Shown one piece after another: positions 44,660 to 54,093 of a DNA stretch of 64,000 nucleotides. The stretch lies in NCBI GenBank assembly GCA_025355875.1, contig JANXYV010000126.1:62001-126000 (forward strand), read 5' to 3'. Below the pieces are notes generated by a model. It was given only the letters and a program-made list of their open reading frames with translations, was not told where the DNA came from and searched no databases. Each line of letters starts with the position of its first letter. Position 1 is the stretch's first letter. Position numbers and translations under genes: made by a program. Source of the stretch: Prolixibacteraceae bacterium. Lineage in GTDB: Bacteria > Bacteroidota > Bacteroidia > Bacteroidales > Prolixibacteraceae.

Positions 44660-45382
44660 GTACACCCTCCCAAAGCTGAAATCTGAGTTGTTATAGTGAT
44701 TGTGAAACAGAAAAGCCAAAAAATCAATGATCTGTGCTTTTTTGATTGGTTTGGAACCCCATTTGGTCGGGGTGACCGGAGTCTGGTTTTAAGCCGCAAA
44801 TGTCATTGAATCAGTAGTTTATGCTTGATGTTTTTGTCAAGGTCACCTAATGGTTCACAAAGGGAAGAACGACGAGTTAACACTCACATATTGATACAAT
44901 TATAATCAAATTATAGGATATCAGGAACGAATCGTGGAAATATTTTAGGTTAGAATCTTTATTTTTTTTAATCCTACAATATCGATTCTTTCTTTTTTGT
45001 AGAAGATTTCTATTTTGTTCCTCATTTCATTGGAATGGAAGCTTACATCAATTAGATACCAATGAAGGGGTACTGTCCTGTCCTAATTTCATCTATGATG
45101 AATAGTGCTGTCATAAATATTTACCATAATTGTGGCATCTAACCAAATAATTGGAAATCTGTTTTATTTACCTTATTTGAAAGGAAGAAACCGTTGGTTC
45201 GGAGCATTGTCTTTTTTCAATACGATTCAGCGATATTACAAAGTACTCACATTCATAAAACATTGCAAAACTTATAGATAAAGATTTGGAGAATGACAAT
45301 AGCGAATGGTATAGCCGTTTTGCGAACCTTAAACTGTACTTTTGCCTAAAAATAAACGGATAACTAAAATGCAATTAGTGCG
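44660..45382. other. Gene-poor stretch before the mobile region
   Basis: No convincing gene. One segment (44690-44800) is more structured and GC-richer, including GGTCGGGGTGACC (GGTC/GACC dyad); its minus-strand translation is an Arg/Pro/Ser-rich 62-residue string that I treat as a dispersed repeat rather than a gene. The remainder is AT-rich with many stop codons in all frames. Confidence 0.5.
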
Positions 45383-45539
45383 ATGAACAATTGGATAGAA
45401 ACTGCCTTGCATATTTTGACAAAAAGCCTGTACCCTATTCCTGTTGGGTTAAACGAACTTGATTGGAAAAGCGGTTTGTCCGATAAAAACAACCGACTTA
45501 CCAAACATATTTCTGCCTTTGCCAATTATTATTTTTTTT
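45383..45539 (+). pseudogene. Fragment of an AlbA_2/Schlafen-type DNA-binding (RecG-like) protein gene
   Basis: Starts with ATG at 45383 and reads MNNWIETALHILTKSLYPIP, then LNELDWKSGLSDKNNRLTKH and ISAFAN, the start of the AlbA_2 putative DNA-binding domain. Normal members continue with a Gly-rich strand; here the frame runs into a poly-T tract and then the IS4-family element. Rejoining the flanks across the element does not restore a domain: the frame goes on through about 20 unrelated codons to a stop near 46920. The gene was therefore already truncated before the insertion. Confidence 0.7.
45531..45539. repeat. Left target-site duplication of the IS4-family element
   Basis: ATTTTTTTT, identical to 46851-46859 on the other side of the element. 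The exact 9-bp duplication marks the element boundaries. Confidence 0.88.
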
Positions 45540-46850
45540 CATTAGTGTCCGGTTAAGGATTTTATTGAACTTCTGAATATCCCGCCAATAAAGGCATTTA
45601 GGCACGTTCATTGATTTTTTGATTTGAAAATTCTTTGATTTGAGGATAAAAACCTCAAATCATGAATACTGGGAAAACTGTTTTTGCACAGATAATGTCA
45701 TTTTTACCCGATTACCAGTTCAACAAATGTGTTGACAAGCATAAGGGCAATCATCGCGTAAGGAACTTTACCTGCAAAGAGCATTTCTATGTAATGGGCT
45801 TTGCCCAACTTACTTACAGAGAAAGCTTACGTGACATCGAATCATGCTTGACTGCATTTTCCAGTAAGCTTTATCACTCCGGCATAAAACAACCAGTTTC
45901 TCGTTCGACATTGGCCGAAGCCAATGAAAACAGGGATTGGCGGATTTATGCTGACTTTGCACAAGTCCTGATCAGGGAAGCTCGCCGCTTATACAAGCAA
46001 GACAACGAGTTCGCCCTTGATATTGACAACATGGTGTATGCCTTGGACAGCTCCACCATTGACCTGTGCTTGAGCCTTTTCCCGTGGGCAAAGTTCCGTA
46101 AAGCAAAAGGTGCGGTGAAAATGCACACCTTATTAGACTTACGGGGTTCAATTCCCACGTTTATACATCTGACAGATGGTTTATGCCACGATGTCAATGT
46201 TTTGGATCATATCGTTATCGAACCCGGAGCCATCTATGTGATGGACAAAGGCTATGTCGATTACCTCCGTTTTTATTCCCAGATCCACCAGCAGCGTGGA
46301 TTCTTCGTTACAAGAGCGAAGGATAATATGGCTGCACGAAGGGTTTATAGCAGGAAGGTTGACAAAACCACCGGACTCAAATACGATCAATCTGTAAAAC
46401 TTACAGGATTCTACATCAAAAAGGATTATCCGGATTATTTACGAAGGATAAAATATCAGGATAAAGAAACCGGTAAGATTTACGTATTCCTGACCAATAA
46501 CTTTGAGTTATCGGCTTTACTAATTGCTCAGCTATACAAAGAACGCTGGAAGATTGAGTTGTTTTTCAAATGGATAAAACAACATCTTCGTATCAAATCA
46601 TTTTATGGTACCAGCCGAAATGCAGTTTACTGCCAGATATGGATAGCAATTTGCATGTATTTGCTGGTAGCTATTCTAAAGAAAAGACTGAAATTGGAGC
46701 ATTCGCTCTACACTTTATTACAAGTTTTCAGCCTGACACTTTTTGAAAAAGTAACTATAAATGAACTATTTATAAACTCAATTTACAAACCAACTAGTTC
46801 GGATAATTCTAACCAGCTATCAATCTGGGACTTTTAACCGGACACTAGTG
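45540..46850 (+). mobile_element. IS4-family insertion sequence (1311 bp)
   Basis: Terminal inverted repeats: CATTAGTGTCCGGTTAA at the left and CACTAGTGTCCGGTTAA read inward from the right, 16 of 17 identical. Flanked by a perfect 9-bp duplication. It carries one intact transposase gene, so it may still be active. It sits in a truncated AlbA_2-type gene. Confidence 0.93.
45662..46837 (+). CDS. IS4-family transposase (DUF4372 type)
   Basis: A 391-residue DDE transposase. The N-terminal DUF4372 domain (SFLPDYQFNKCVDKHKGNHR, FYVMGFAQLTYRESLRDIE, SRSTLAEANENRDWRIYADF) is followed by the catalytic core: the first Asp in YALDSSTIDLCLSLFPWAKF, the second in IYVMDKGYVDYLRFY, and the Glu in LYKERWKIELFFKWIKQHL (the YREK-like motif of IS4). 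All three acids are present and there is no frameshift. It fills the element between its inverted repeats. Confidence 0.96.
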   Translation: MNTGKTVFAQIMSFLPDYQFNKCVDKHKGNHRVRNFTCKEHFYVMGFAQLTYRESLRDIESCLTAFSSKLYHSGIKQPVSRSTLAEANENRDWRIYADFAQVLIREARRLYKQDNEFALDIDNMVYALDSSTIDLCLSLFPWAKFRKAKGAVKMHTLLDLRGSIPTFIHLTDGLCHDVNVLDHIVIEPGAIYVMDKGYVDYLRFYSQIHQQRGFFVTRAKDNMAARRVYSRKVDKTTGLKYDQSVKLTGFYIKKDYPDYLRRIKYQDKETGKIYVFLTNNFELSALLIAQLYKERWKIELFFKWIKQHLRIKSFYGTSRNAVYCQIWIAICMYLLVAILKKRLKLEHSLYTLLQVFSLTLFEKVTINELFINSIYKPTSSDNSNQLSIWDF

Positions 46851-46859
46851 ATTTTTTTT
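46851..46859. repeat. Right target-site duplication of the IS4-family element
   Basis: ATTTTTTTT, the exact partner of 45531-45539. Confidence 0.88.
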
Positions 46860-48015
46860 ATAACTGTAAGTCAGCATCTTGTTATTTCATTCAGAAATCA
46901 CGTTTGCTGAAAAATGCTTAATGGGATTTGAATCCACTCTGTTTAATGGTTCCTTTCATTCCTCATGTTAAAAGACGCTAATTGTTCATTGAATTGCAGT
47001 TGCCGGTCAATTCTGGAATAACTGAATTGCCGATCCACCTTAGATCCTGAAATGAATTAGCCATTCTTATTGAATAAAATTCCCGGAATTTTATCCGTTT
47101 CCTCTTTGTAATTGATCAAAGTATTTAAAGATTATTATCGGACAGGTTACCCCCGCATCACATACTCAAAAGGCTGTCATTTACATTTTCGACTATCAGC
47201 GGAAACCCAAGGAAATGGTCAGAACTGAAGAAAAAATTGAAGCTGTTTTAATAAACTACAATTTTTGTTTGCAGAACCTGATAAGTTGATCCCTGCGGCC
47301 TTTTCACTCAATTTGCTCCGCATTCCGCTCACAAGCCTCGGTCATATATGAAGAGTGGCTCAGTTCAGTTATGATCGATTTTAGATAATCCAATTCTGAT
47401 TTGACTTACCCTTTCTGAGCCACACTTCCCATTTTTTTTTGTTAATCTGGGCTGCTTAACATTCAGCTTTCACACTTCATTCGGCACATTCGCTTCCTAA
47501 TCCCGTGAGTGCCCTCAGGCCAGCTCGTTCAGCTCATAAGCCGGATTGGACTCCACGGCAAGAGTGGTTCCTTGCCTTCCATTCACGCGATTTGACGCCC
47601 CAATTCCATATCGCCTGCCAAGCCTTTTCTCAAAACAACAACCACCCCAAAAAGGTCAGGAACAAGCTTCATTTCCTCCTTTAATCGCACCATTCCAGTA
47701 CAGCCACCACATATGCCTTTTACCCAAACGCTTTTGTAAGGTTATCGCTATTGTTATGTAAGCTTATACCCATCACTTCAAGCCAAAAAAGAAATTCAAA
47801 TTTAGCCGTTCTCCCTGCAAGGCCAGTGCGAGTGTTCCGGTTTTTTATCCGTTTACGTTTGTGTTTCATTCATTTTTTTTAGAAGTTGACCGGACCAGCC
47901 TTGCATTTTGCCACGACCGGCAATCCGATAGACTTTCTTTTTTTTATCGTTTTTTTCTTTTGGAATAATCTGTTTTTAATGAAAGACAAATCGTAAAATC
48001 AAATGAATTCTCTAA
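46860..48015. other. Long non-coding stretch of the mobile region
   Basis: Over 1.1 kb without a convincing gene. About 47320-47910 is visibly richer in C than the surroundings. It includes AGTGGCTCAG (47352-47361) with a 9-bp complement in CTGAGCCAC (47416-47424), GGCAAG/CTTGCC (47558-47577), and a 71-residue ORF at 47546-47761 with a Pro/Ser-rich, low-quality translation. It looks like decayed DNA of a conjugative or mobilizable element. The part 46860-47300 is AT-rich, with stops in every frame. Confidence 0.5.
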
Positions 48016-48991
48016 GGCTCAGCAATTAGATGTTTAGAGGTCATTAGATAAATACATACATTTGTACCCAATAAAATCAAGGAATACATGAATTTATTTA
48101 AAGGACAAAACCTGATAGAGTTTGCTGAACGCTTTAATTCGGAGGAAAGTTGTTTGGAATATCTGGCATATACAAAATGGACAGAGGGGTTCAAATGTTT
48201 AAAATGTGGCCATACAGCGAGCCAGAAAAGGAAAAACCATTCAAGGACATGTAATAAGTGCAGTCATACTGAGTCTGCAACGGCCAATACCTTGTTCCAC
48301 AAAGTAAAGTTTGGGGTACGCAAAGCGTTCTTTATATGCTTTGAGATGTCGACTACCACCAAAAGCCTATCGGCAAGTTATGTATCAGAACGATTTGGGG
48401 TTACCGAAAATACCGCCAGATTATTTATGCATAAAGTCCGGGAGGCTATGAAATCAAGTGCCCGGCAGCCCATGACAGGAAAAGTACATGTAGATGAATT
48501 TGTTATAGGAGGTAAGGAGAAGGGAAAAGTTGGCCGTAGTTATGAGAGCAATAAAAAGAAGGTTGTGTGTGCCGTAGAACTTACAGACCAAGGGAAAGTC
48601 AAACGGATGTATTCTATGAAGATCGATAACTATTCGTCAAAAGAGTTGAAAAAGCTTTTCGTAAAGCATATATCCAAAGAAGCAGAGGTAACCACTGATT
48701 TGTGGAAAGGCTACCTACCATTGACCAAAGATTATAACATTACCCAGATTGAAAGCGATAACGGTTTAAACTTCAAAGCCCTTCATACCATGATCCATCA
48801 AGTAAAATCATGGATCAGGACAACATATTCATGGGTGAGCGAATCCAATATTAACCGTTACCTTGATGAGTTTTGTTACCGGATTAACCGATCTCTGATG
48901 AAACAGGATATTTTTAACAATCTTATCAGGAGAATGGTGGCCGCGGATAAAATTTATCAGTCCAAATTAGTATGCAGTTAAATGATGAGCT
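48016..48991 (+). mobile_element. IS1595-family insertion sequence (approximate ends)
   Basis: The ends carry imperfect inverted repeats: GGCTCAGCAATTAGATG at the left and AGCTCATCATTTAACTG read inward from the right, 12 of 17 identical. One intact transposase gene lies inside. No clear target duplication is visible at these ends, so one flank may have been rearranged. Confidence 0.72.
48088..48981 (+). CDS. IS1595-family (ISXO2-like) transposase
   Basis: A 297-residue transposase. An N-terminal zinc-ribbon is visible as CLKCGHTASQKRK and CNKCSHTESATANTLF. The ISXO2-like DDE core follows: KVHVDEFVIGGKEKGKVGRS with the first Asp, EAEVTTDLWKGYLPL with the second, and the region SWVSESNINRYLDEFCYRINR near the end. 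The gene is full length and uninterrupted. It lies between the C-rich non-coding stretch and the oriT-like repeats. Confidence 0.95.
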   Translation: MNLFKGQNLIEFAERFNSEESCLEYLAYTKWTEGFKCLKCGHTASQKRKNHSRTCNKCSHTESATANTLFHKVKFGVRKAFFICFEMSTTTKSLSASYVSERFGVTENTARLFMHKVREAMKSSARQPMTGKVHVDEFVIGGKEKGKVGRSYESNKKKVVCAVELTDQGKVKRMYSMKIDNYSSKELKKLFVKHISKEAEVTTDLWKGYLPLTKDYNITQIESDNGLNFKALHTMIHQVKSWIRTTYSWVSESNINRYLDEFCYRINRSLMKQDIFNNLIRRMVAADKIYQSKLVCS

Positions 48992-49006
48992 CTATAGATG
49001 TTAATC

Positions 49007-49046
49007 AAAGACGGGAAGAATTTTAAAAGGTTTTTCCTGTCTTTTT
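49007..49046 (+). terminator. Hairpin terminator after the IS1595 element
   Basis: AAAGACGGGAA and TTCCTGTCTTT pair with one mismatch around a 16-nt loop and are followed by a T-run. It stops transcription running out of the transposase gene towards mobC. Confidence 0.65.
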
Positions 49047-49062
49047 GATTGAAAAGAAAGTA

Positions 49063-49196
49063 GAAAGAGGGGAGGGAATCTTATGAAAGAGGGGAATGCG
49101 AGATGTGTTTTTGTTCCACAAAAACCTTGACAAAGCTGTCCTACGGAGCATTCCCCTCATTCCTTAAAAGGTTGGCGATAATGATTCCCCTCTTTC
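49063..49196. other. Candidate origin of transfer (oriT): nested inverted repeats upstream of mobC
   Basis: Inner arms GAGGGGAATGC (49089-49099) and GCATTCCCCTC (49148-49158) are perfect. Outer arms GAAAGAGGGGA...AATC (49063-49080) and GATTCCCCTCTTTC (49183-49196) match apart from a 4-bp insertion. Between the inner arms lies a further hairpin, GTTTTTGT/ACAAAAAC with a 3-nt loop (49107-49125). Three stacked inverted repeats 50 bp before a MobC gene are the usual form of an oriT. Confidence 0.65.
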
Positions 49197-49244
49197 AAAA
49201 AGCAAACTCAAAGTTGAAATCCAGTTAATACAGAAAGCAACCAA

Positions 49245-49625
49245 ATGAGGCCTCCAACCCCGAAAGAAAAAAAGCTTGGTGAAGGAATCCGGATTCGTCT
49301 GACCAAAAGGGAAAAGGAACAACTAACTGAGAGGTGCCAGAAAGAGGGTTATTTGAACTTGAGTGATTTTGGCCGGGCTAAACTTTTAAGAAAACGGGAA
49401 ATAAGGAGAATCGAAGCCAGCAAGGAATTTTCGGAATTAATGGGCCAGATGGATTTTGAACTCAACAAAATCGGTGTTAACCTGAACCAGATTGCCAAAA
49501 AACTGAATACTTATTTAGGAAATCAACTCGATCTTGAGGATAAGCGAACCCTGTATAACTCTTTTGAAGTCCTTAAAAAGTGCTTCTCACTTCTTGAAAA
49601 GTACACGAATCATATTCCATCATGA
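49245..49625 (+). CDS. MobC-like relaxosome accessory protein
   Basis: A 126-residue basic protein of the plasmid-mobilisation MobC family (ribbon-helix-helix DNA-binding type). Visible landmarks: GIRIRLTKREKEQLTERCQK, EGYLNLSDFGRAKLL, and the C-terminal helix IGVNLNQIAKKLNTYLG, with the NLNQIAKKLN signature of the family. It normally helps the relaxase open oriT. No relaxase gene follows: the next start codon, overlapping its stop (ATGA, 49622-49625), opens a frame of only 24 codons. The gene is therefore an orphan left by a deleted mobilisation module. Confidence 0.85.
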   Translation: MRPPTPKEKKLGEGIRIRLTKREKEQLTERCQKEGYLNLSDFGRAKLLRKREIRRIEASKEFSELMGQMDFELNKIGVNLNQIAKKLNTYLGNQLDLEDKRTLYNSFEVLKKCFSLLEKYTNHIPS

Positions 49626-49774
49626 GCAAAAAAAGCAAAAAAATGGTTATAACATTCATCAGGAATCAAGTATCGATATTGCTTTTTCTAAAATGATCGG
49701 AAAGCTAATTAAGTTTAAGCCACTTTCTATTATAGTCATTTAATCAGGTTTATAAAATATCAGAAATAGAATCT

Positions 49775-49782
49775 TATTTTTG
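49775..49782 (+). promoter_or_regulatory. Candidate -7 box of the HTCS gene
   Basis: TATTTTTG matches TANNTTTG; TTTA (49749-49752) lies 22 bp upstream in place of TTTG. The predicted transcription start falls after an in-frame start at 49780, which supports the ATG at 49840. Confidence 0.4.
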
Positions 49783-49839
49783 ATTTTTCATAGATTACAA
49801 ATTCAAATTTCGAAACTTACACCTAAACCTTGTTTAGAT

Positions 49840-52800
49840 ATGATTAAATTGATTGCTTTAATTTTATCTATTTTATCCAGTTTTTATTGCTTTTCTCAAG
49901 ATAATCTGAAATTCAGACATCTTAGCGTTAAGGATGGCTTATCGAACAACAACGTGTTTTGTTCGTTGCAGGATAAACATGGATTTATCTGGTTTGGAAC
50001 AGCAAGCGGTTTGAATCGTTTCGACGGATATTCTTTTAAAGTGTTTAAGCATATCGAGAATGATTCAAGCTCTCTGTCGGATAACCGGATACAAGTGATG
50101 CAGGAAGATTTGGATGGCCGACTCTGGATAGGGACAAGTAATGGACTGAATTGTTTTGATCCAATTACCGAGCGATTTCAGCATTTTTTTACATCATATT
50201 TAGACAGCAACAGCTTGTCAGACAACAGGATAACCGCACTTCACTTTTCAAGTGATCGTATTTTATGGGTAGGAACTGAAAACGGCCTGAATCGATTTGA
50301 TGCGAGAACATCTAAAAATATCCGATTCGTTTCGAATCTGAAAACTCAAACCACACAGCCTAATAAACAGATCACATCGATTACCGAGGACAATTCGGGG
50401 AACATATGGTCTGGAATGTGGTGGGGAGGGCTAAAACGAATTCAACATAGAACCTTAACAATAGATGATTTTTTTGAGAATAGTAACCAGCAAAATGGAT
50501 TTTCTAACAACAATGTCTTACAGGTTTTTCCAGCTCAACCGGGTTTTCTGTGGATTTTTTATTACAACAGCAATTTTCGGAAATTTAATCTGAAAACATT
50601 TCAGTTTAGTAATGTGGATGGCTTGACCAATGGAATTTCAGGAGGTGTTATGGCTCAAGTTAAACCTGGAATAATTTGGTTTAGCAAATCTGCCGGAGAA
50701 CTTGTAATTTACAATACAATAAATAAGGATGTTCGCTTTTTAAAGAATGTTTTCAACGATCCAACTTCGGTTTCTTCCGGCTCAGTTCGATCAATCTTTT
50801 GCGATAAAAGTGGAATTGTTTGGGTATGTACCGACAAAGATGTAAGCTATTACGATCCGAACAGCCAGAAATTCGCACCTTACTACCATGACCTAAATCT
50901 GGCTCAACGCGATTATTGCCGGTCTTTTTTTCAGGATAAATCAAAAAAACTCTGGATCGATGTTTTTGGTGTCGGCTTGGTCAGGTACGATCCTATAACA
51001 GGTAAAAGCCAAAAAATTAACTATGATCCATCGGATTCTGGCTCACTTGGCAGCCGAACCATACATGGTATTTCTGAAACAAAATCAGGTGAGATCTGGG
51101 TTGCTACTGACAATGGTATTAGTATTGTTGATCCAGTGAGCTTTAGGGTCGTCCGGAAAATGTTTTACATTAGTGATCATTCGGCAGCGCTTCTAAATAC
51201 TGTTAATGCCAATGTTACCTGCAATCAGAGCCACTTTTTCTGGATTTCGACTGGCGACAGTTTGCGTATTTTTGATGTGTTCAACCAAAAACAATGGCAA
51301 TTTTCGACGAAGGATCAGGGGGCCTTAAATCAAACAAATACGACATGTGTTATTGCAGACCGGAGCGGCGATTTGTGGATCGGCTCGGAGTCTTTCGGGC
51401 TCTACCGGTTTCAGCCTTCAACCGGAAAACTGAGTAGTTTTGTATCAAAAGCAGGAGATTCAACGTCTATAAGCAGCAATACCATTCATGATATTTTTCA
51501 GGATCGCAACGGTTTTTTATGGCTGGCCACACCAAATGGATTGAATCGTTTCGACCTTAAGCTGAATCGGGCAGTCAGGTATGGAATTAAGCAGGGGCTT
51601 TCGGCCAATGAGTGCTATGCGGTAAAAGAGGATTCAAAAGGACGTCTCTGGATATTGAATTCGCTGGGACTTGACCGTTTTGATCAATCAACCGGAAGAA
51701 TAGTAAAATATACCGAACTCGATGGTATTGCCCTAAATTCTCAGGGCTTCTACCTGACAGATGATAACCAGCTTGTTGGTGGTAATCCTGAGAAAGGATT
51801 CTATCTGTTTTCTCCCGACTCAATTACAGAAACCAAGCAGGTTCTTCCACTTTATTTGACCGATTTCCAAATCTTTAACGAATCTGTTCAAATTGCTTCC
51901 GAAAAAATAAAGTCTCCACTGAACGAAAGCATATTATTTGCAAGAGAAATAACGCTCAATCATAAACAATCGGTTATTTCACTGGAATTTGCCATGCCTG
52001 ATTTTACTTCGCCCCAAAAGAATATTTACGAATACACCCTCGAAGGATTTGACAATCGGTGGTTTCGGACCGATGGAAGCCGCAGGCAAATCACTTATAC
52101 GAATTTAAATTCCGGAGACTATACGTTTAGGGTGAAATCGGCAAACAGCGATGGATTTTGGAATCCTAACGAAACAAGTTTAAGATTACGTATATTACCT
52201 CCCTGGTGGAAGACCTGGTGGGCTTACACTTTTTATACACTTACAATTGCAATAATTCTTTTGTTGATCCGGAAATACCTGCTCGACAAGGAGCGCCTAC
52301 AGCACATCATCGCCATACAGAATATTGAAGCCTCCAAAAATAAAGAACTGTCCCGGTTGAAACAGCAGTTTTTTACCAATATTTCACATGAATATAGAAC
52401 GCCTTTAACAATGATTTCGGGACCGGTTGATAATCTGATTCGAAATATCGGACAGTTCGACCGAAGTAAAATATCCGAACTTTTGCTGCTGGTTCAACGC
52501 AATGCCAATCGTTTGCTGCAATTAACCAATCAGTTGCTCGATGTCAGAAAGCTGGAAACGGGGCACATGAAACCTGAATTTTCATCGGGCGACTTTCCGG
52601 ATTTTATTCTGAAAATCGCTTCCGGATTTCAATCACTGGCTGAGAAAATCAACATCAATTTTCAGGTAGTTATTCAGCCTTCCTCCGGAAATGACTATCT
52701 GCAGTGGTTCGATGCGGACAAAACGGAGAAAATCATTTCAAATATTTTATCGAATGCTTTCAAGTTTACTCCCGAAAGCGGAAAAATCACACTTACAGTT

Positions 52801-53982
52801 CGGAATGAAACTAAAGACACAGAACTTTCCGGAGAAGAACGGCTGTACTGGACGATTTCTGTTGAAGATTCAGGAATTGGAATTCCCGAAGATGAGCTTA
52901 ACAAGGTTTTCGATCGTTTTTATCAGATTGAGAACACGCACAGGCGAACAGCCGAAGGTACCGGAATTGGACTGGCACTGACCAAAGAAATCGTTGGTTT
53001 ACTCAACGGAACCATTCAGGTTGAAAGCGAATTGGGGAAGGGAAGTAAATTTACGGTTCGCTTGTTGATTGACAATCTGAAAGGATCGGAAAATTCCGAA
53101 TCTGAAGTACGGATTCCTGATCCTATCCCGGAAAATCAGCCGCAGATATCGCTTGTTTCGGCAACAGATTCATCCGGAAACATGCAGGTTGATGAAGATT
53201 TTCCACTCGTATTGCTGGTCGAGGATAATGCCGATATGAGGCAATATGTCTCCGGAATACTAAACGGTAAATACCGTATTCATGAAGCGGAGAACGGCTT
53301 GCAGGGATTTGAAATGGCCGTTCAGGATATTCCTGATTTAATCATCAGCGATGTGATGATGCCTGAGCTGGACGGGTTCGAATTAAGCTTCAGGTTTAAA
53401 AATGATGAGCGGACATGTCATATCCCGATCATTTTACTGACATCGCTCGCTTCTTCCGAAAATCTGATCAAAGGATTGGAAAATGAAGCGGACGAATATA
53501 TCACCAAACCTTTCGACGACCGTGTTTTGCTGCTGACCGTCAAAAACCTGATTGCTTCGCGGATTAAGCTGAAAAAAATGTATTCAGCATTGCTCGAAAA
53601 TCCGGTTCAGCAGGCTTATTCCGAAGAAATAGAAACTTTTGAATCCGGTTTCTCAGCTTCAGAGCGAAAATTTATCGACAAGCTGATGTCGATAATGGAG
53701 CGCAATCTGGCTGATCCTGATTTTGATGTACAGGTGTTCGCATCCGAAATCGGAATGGAATCCTCCGTCTTTCATCGTAAGCTGAAAGCCGTAATTAATC
53801 AGCCGCCCGGCGACTTCATCCGTTCAACCCGATTGAAACGGGCATCGCAACTCCTGACCGATAAAAGCATTTCCATTTCAGAAGTTGCTCATCTCACTGG
53901 ATTCGGCAATAACACCAACTACTTCAGCACAGCTTTCCGCAAGCATTTCGGGATATCGCCAAAAGCCTATCAAAATTCCTGA
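49840..53982 (+). CDS. Hybrid two-component system regulator (HTCS)
   Basis: One-protein sensor-kinase-regulator of 1380 residues, used by Bacteroidota to sense glycan fragments in the periplasm. Order of parts: signal peptide (LIALILSILSSFYCFSQ), two-component-propeller repeats (about 25-680, e.g. DKHGFIWFGTASGLNRFDG), a Y_Y_Y domain (about 690-785), one membrane helix (TFYTLTIAIILLLIRKYLL, near 800), HisKA with His850 in FTNISHEYRTPL, an HATPase domain (VEDSGIGIPEDELNKVFDRF), a receiver domain with Asp1171 in ISDVMMPELDG, and an AraC helix-turn-helix at the end (ISISEVAHLTGFGNNTNYF). It probably controls the plus-strand genes downstream. The ATG at 49840 gives the signal peptide. Confidence 0.96.
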   Translation: MIKLIALILSILSSFYCFSQDNLKFRHLSVKDGLSNNNVFCSLQDKHGFIWFGTASGLNRFDGYSFKVFKHIENDSSSLSDNRIQVMQEDLDGRLWIGTSNGLNCFDPITERFQHFFTSYLDSNSLSDNRITALHFSSDRILWVGTENGLNRFDARTSKNIRFVSNLKTQTTQPNKQITSITEDNSGNIWSGMWWGGLKRIQHRTLTIDDFFENSNQQNGFSNNNVLQVFPAQPGFLWIFYYNSNFRKFNLKTFQFSNVDGLTNGISGGVMAQVKPGIIWFSKSAGELVIYNTINKDVRFLKNVFNDPTSVSSGSVRSIFCDKSGIVWVCTDKDVSYYDPNSQKFAPYYHDLNLAQRDYCRSFFQDKSKKLWIDVFGVGLVRYDPITGKSQKINYDPSDSGSLGSRTIHGISETKSGEIWVATDNGISIVDPVSFRVVRKMFYISDHSAALLNTVNANVTCNQSHFFWISTGDSLRIFDVFNQKQWQFSTKDQGALNQTNTTCVIADRSGDLWIGSESFGLYRFQPSTGKLSSFVSKAGDSTSISSNTIHDIFQDRNGFLWLATPNGLNRFDLKLNRAVRYGIKQGLSANECYAVKEDSKGRLWILNSLGLDRFDQSTGRIVKYTELDGIALNSQGFYLTDDNQLVGGNPEKGFYLFSPDSITETKQVLPLYLTDFQIFNESVQIASEKIKSPLNESILFAREITLNHKQSVISLEFAMPDFTSPQKNIYEYTLEGFDNRWFRTDGSRRQITYTNLNSGDYTFRVKSANSDGFWNPNETSLRLRILPPWWKTWWAYTFYTLTIAIILLLIRKYLLDKERLQHIIAIQNIEASKNKELSRLKQQFFTNISHEYRTPLTMISGPVDNLIRNIGQFDRSKISELLLLVQRNANRLLQLTNQLLDVRKLETGHMKPEFSSGDFPDFILKIASGFQSLAEKININFQVVIQPSSGNDYLQWFDADKTEKIISNILSNAFKFTPESGKITLTVRNETKDTELSGEERLYWTISVEDSGIGIPEDELNKVFDRFYQIENTHRRTAEGTGIGLALTKEIVGLLNGTIQVESELGKGSKFTVRLLIDNLKGSENSESEVRIPDPIPENQPQISLVSATDSSGNMQVDEDFPLVLLVEDNADMRQYVSGILNGKYRIHEAENGLQGFEMAVQDIPDLIISDVMMPELDGFELSFRFKNDERTCHIPIILLTSLASSENLIKGLENEADEYITKPFDDRVLLLTVKNLIASRIKLKKMYSALLENPVQQAYSEEIETFESGFSASERKFIDKLMSIMERNLADPDFDVQVFASEIGMESSVFHRKLKAVINQPPGDFIRSTRLKRASQLLTDKSISISEVAHLTGFGNNTNYFSTAFRKHFGISPKAYQNS

Positions 53983-54093
53983 ACGGAATAACACTTCCGA
54001 AATTGCAAGAAAATCGAAGTTTATAACAAGAATTTCAAATCTGAATTTTCTGTCCAATACCGTAATTCGCAACAACGAATGAACAGAATCCGC

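Noticed and set aside
44730-44785. Possible tRNA 3' end (GGTCGGGGTGACC)
   Set aside because: No acceptor stem, anticodon arm or CCA-end could be folded around it.
44611-44799. A 62-residue minus-strand ORF
   Set aside because: It overlaps the PUR terminator and its translation looks like a repeat; I kept the segment as an unexplained stretch.
47546-47761. A 71-residue ORF in the mobile region
   Set aside because: Pro/Ser-rich translation without domain-like features, in a C-rich non-coding stretch; no supporting promoter seen.
48008-48999. Target-site duplication for the IS1595-family element
   Set aside because: The 8-bp flanks at the inferred ends do not match, so no duplication is claimed.
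49780-49839. Twenty extra N-terminal residues for the HTCS regulator
   Set aside because: They would precede the signal peptide, and the candidate -7 box lies on that start codon.
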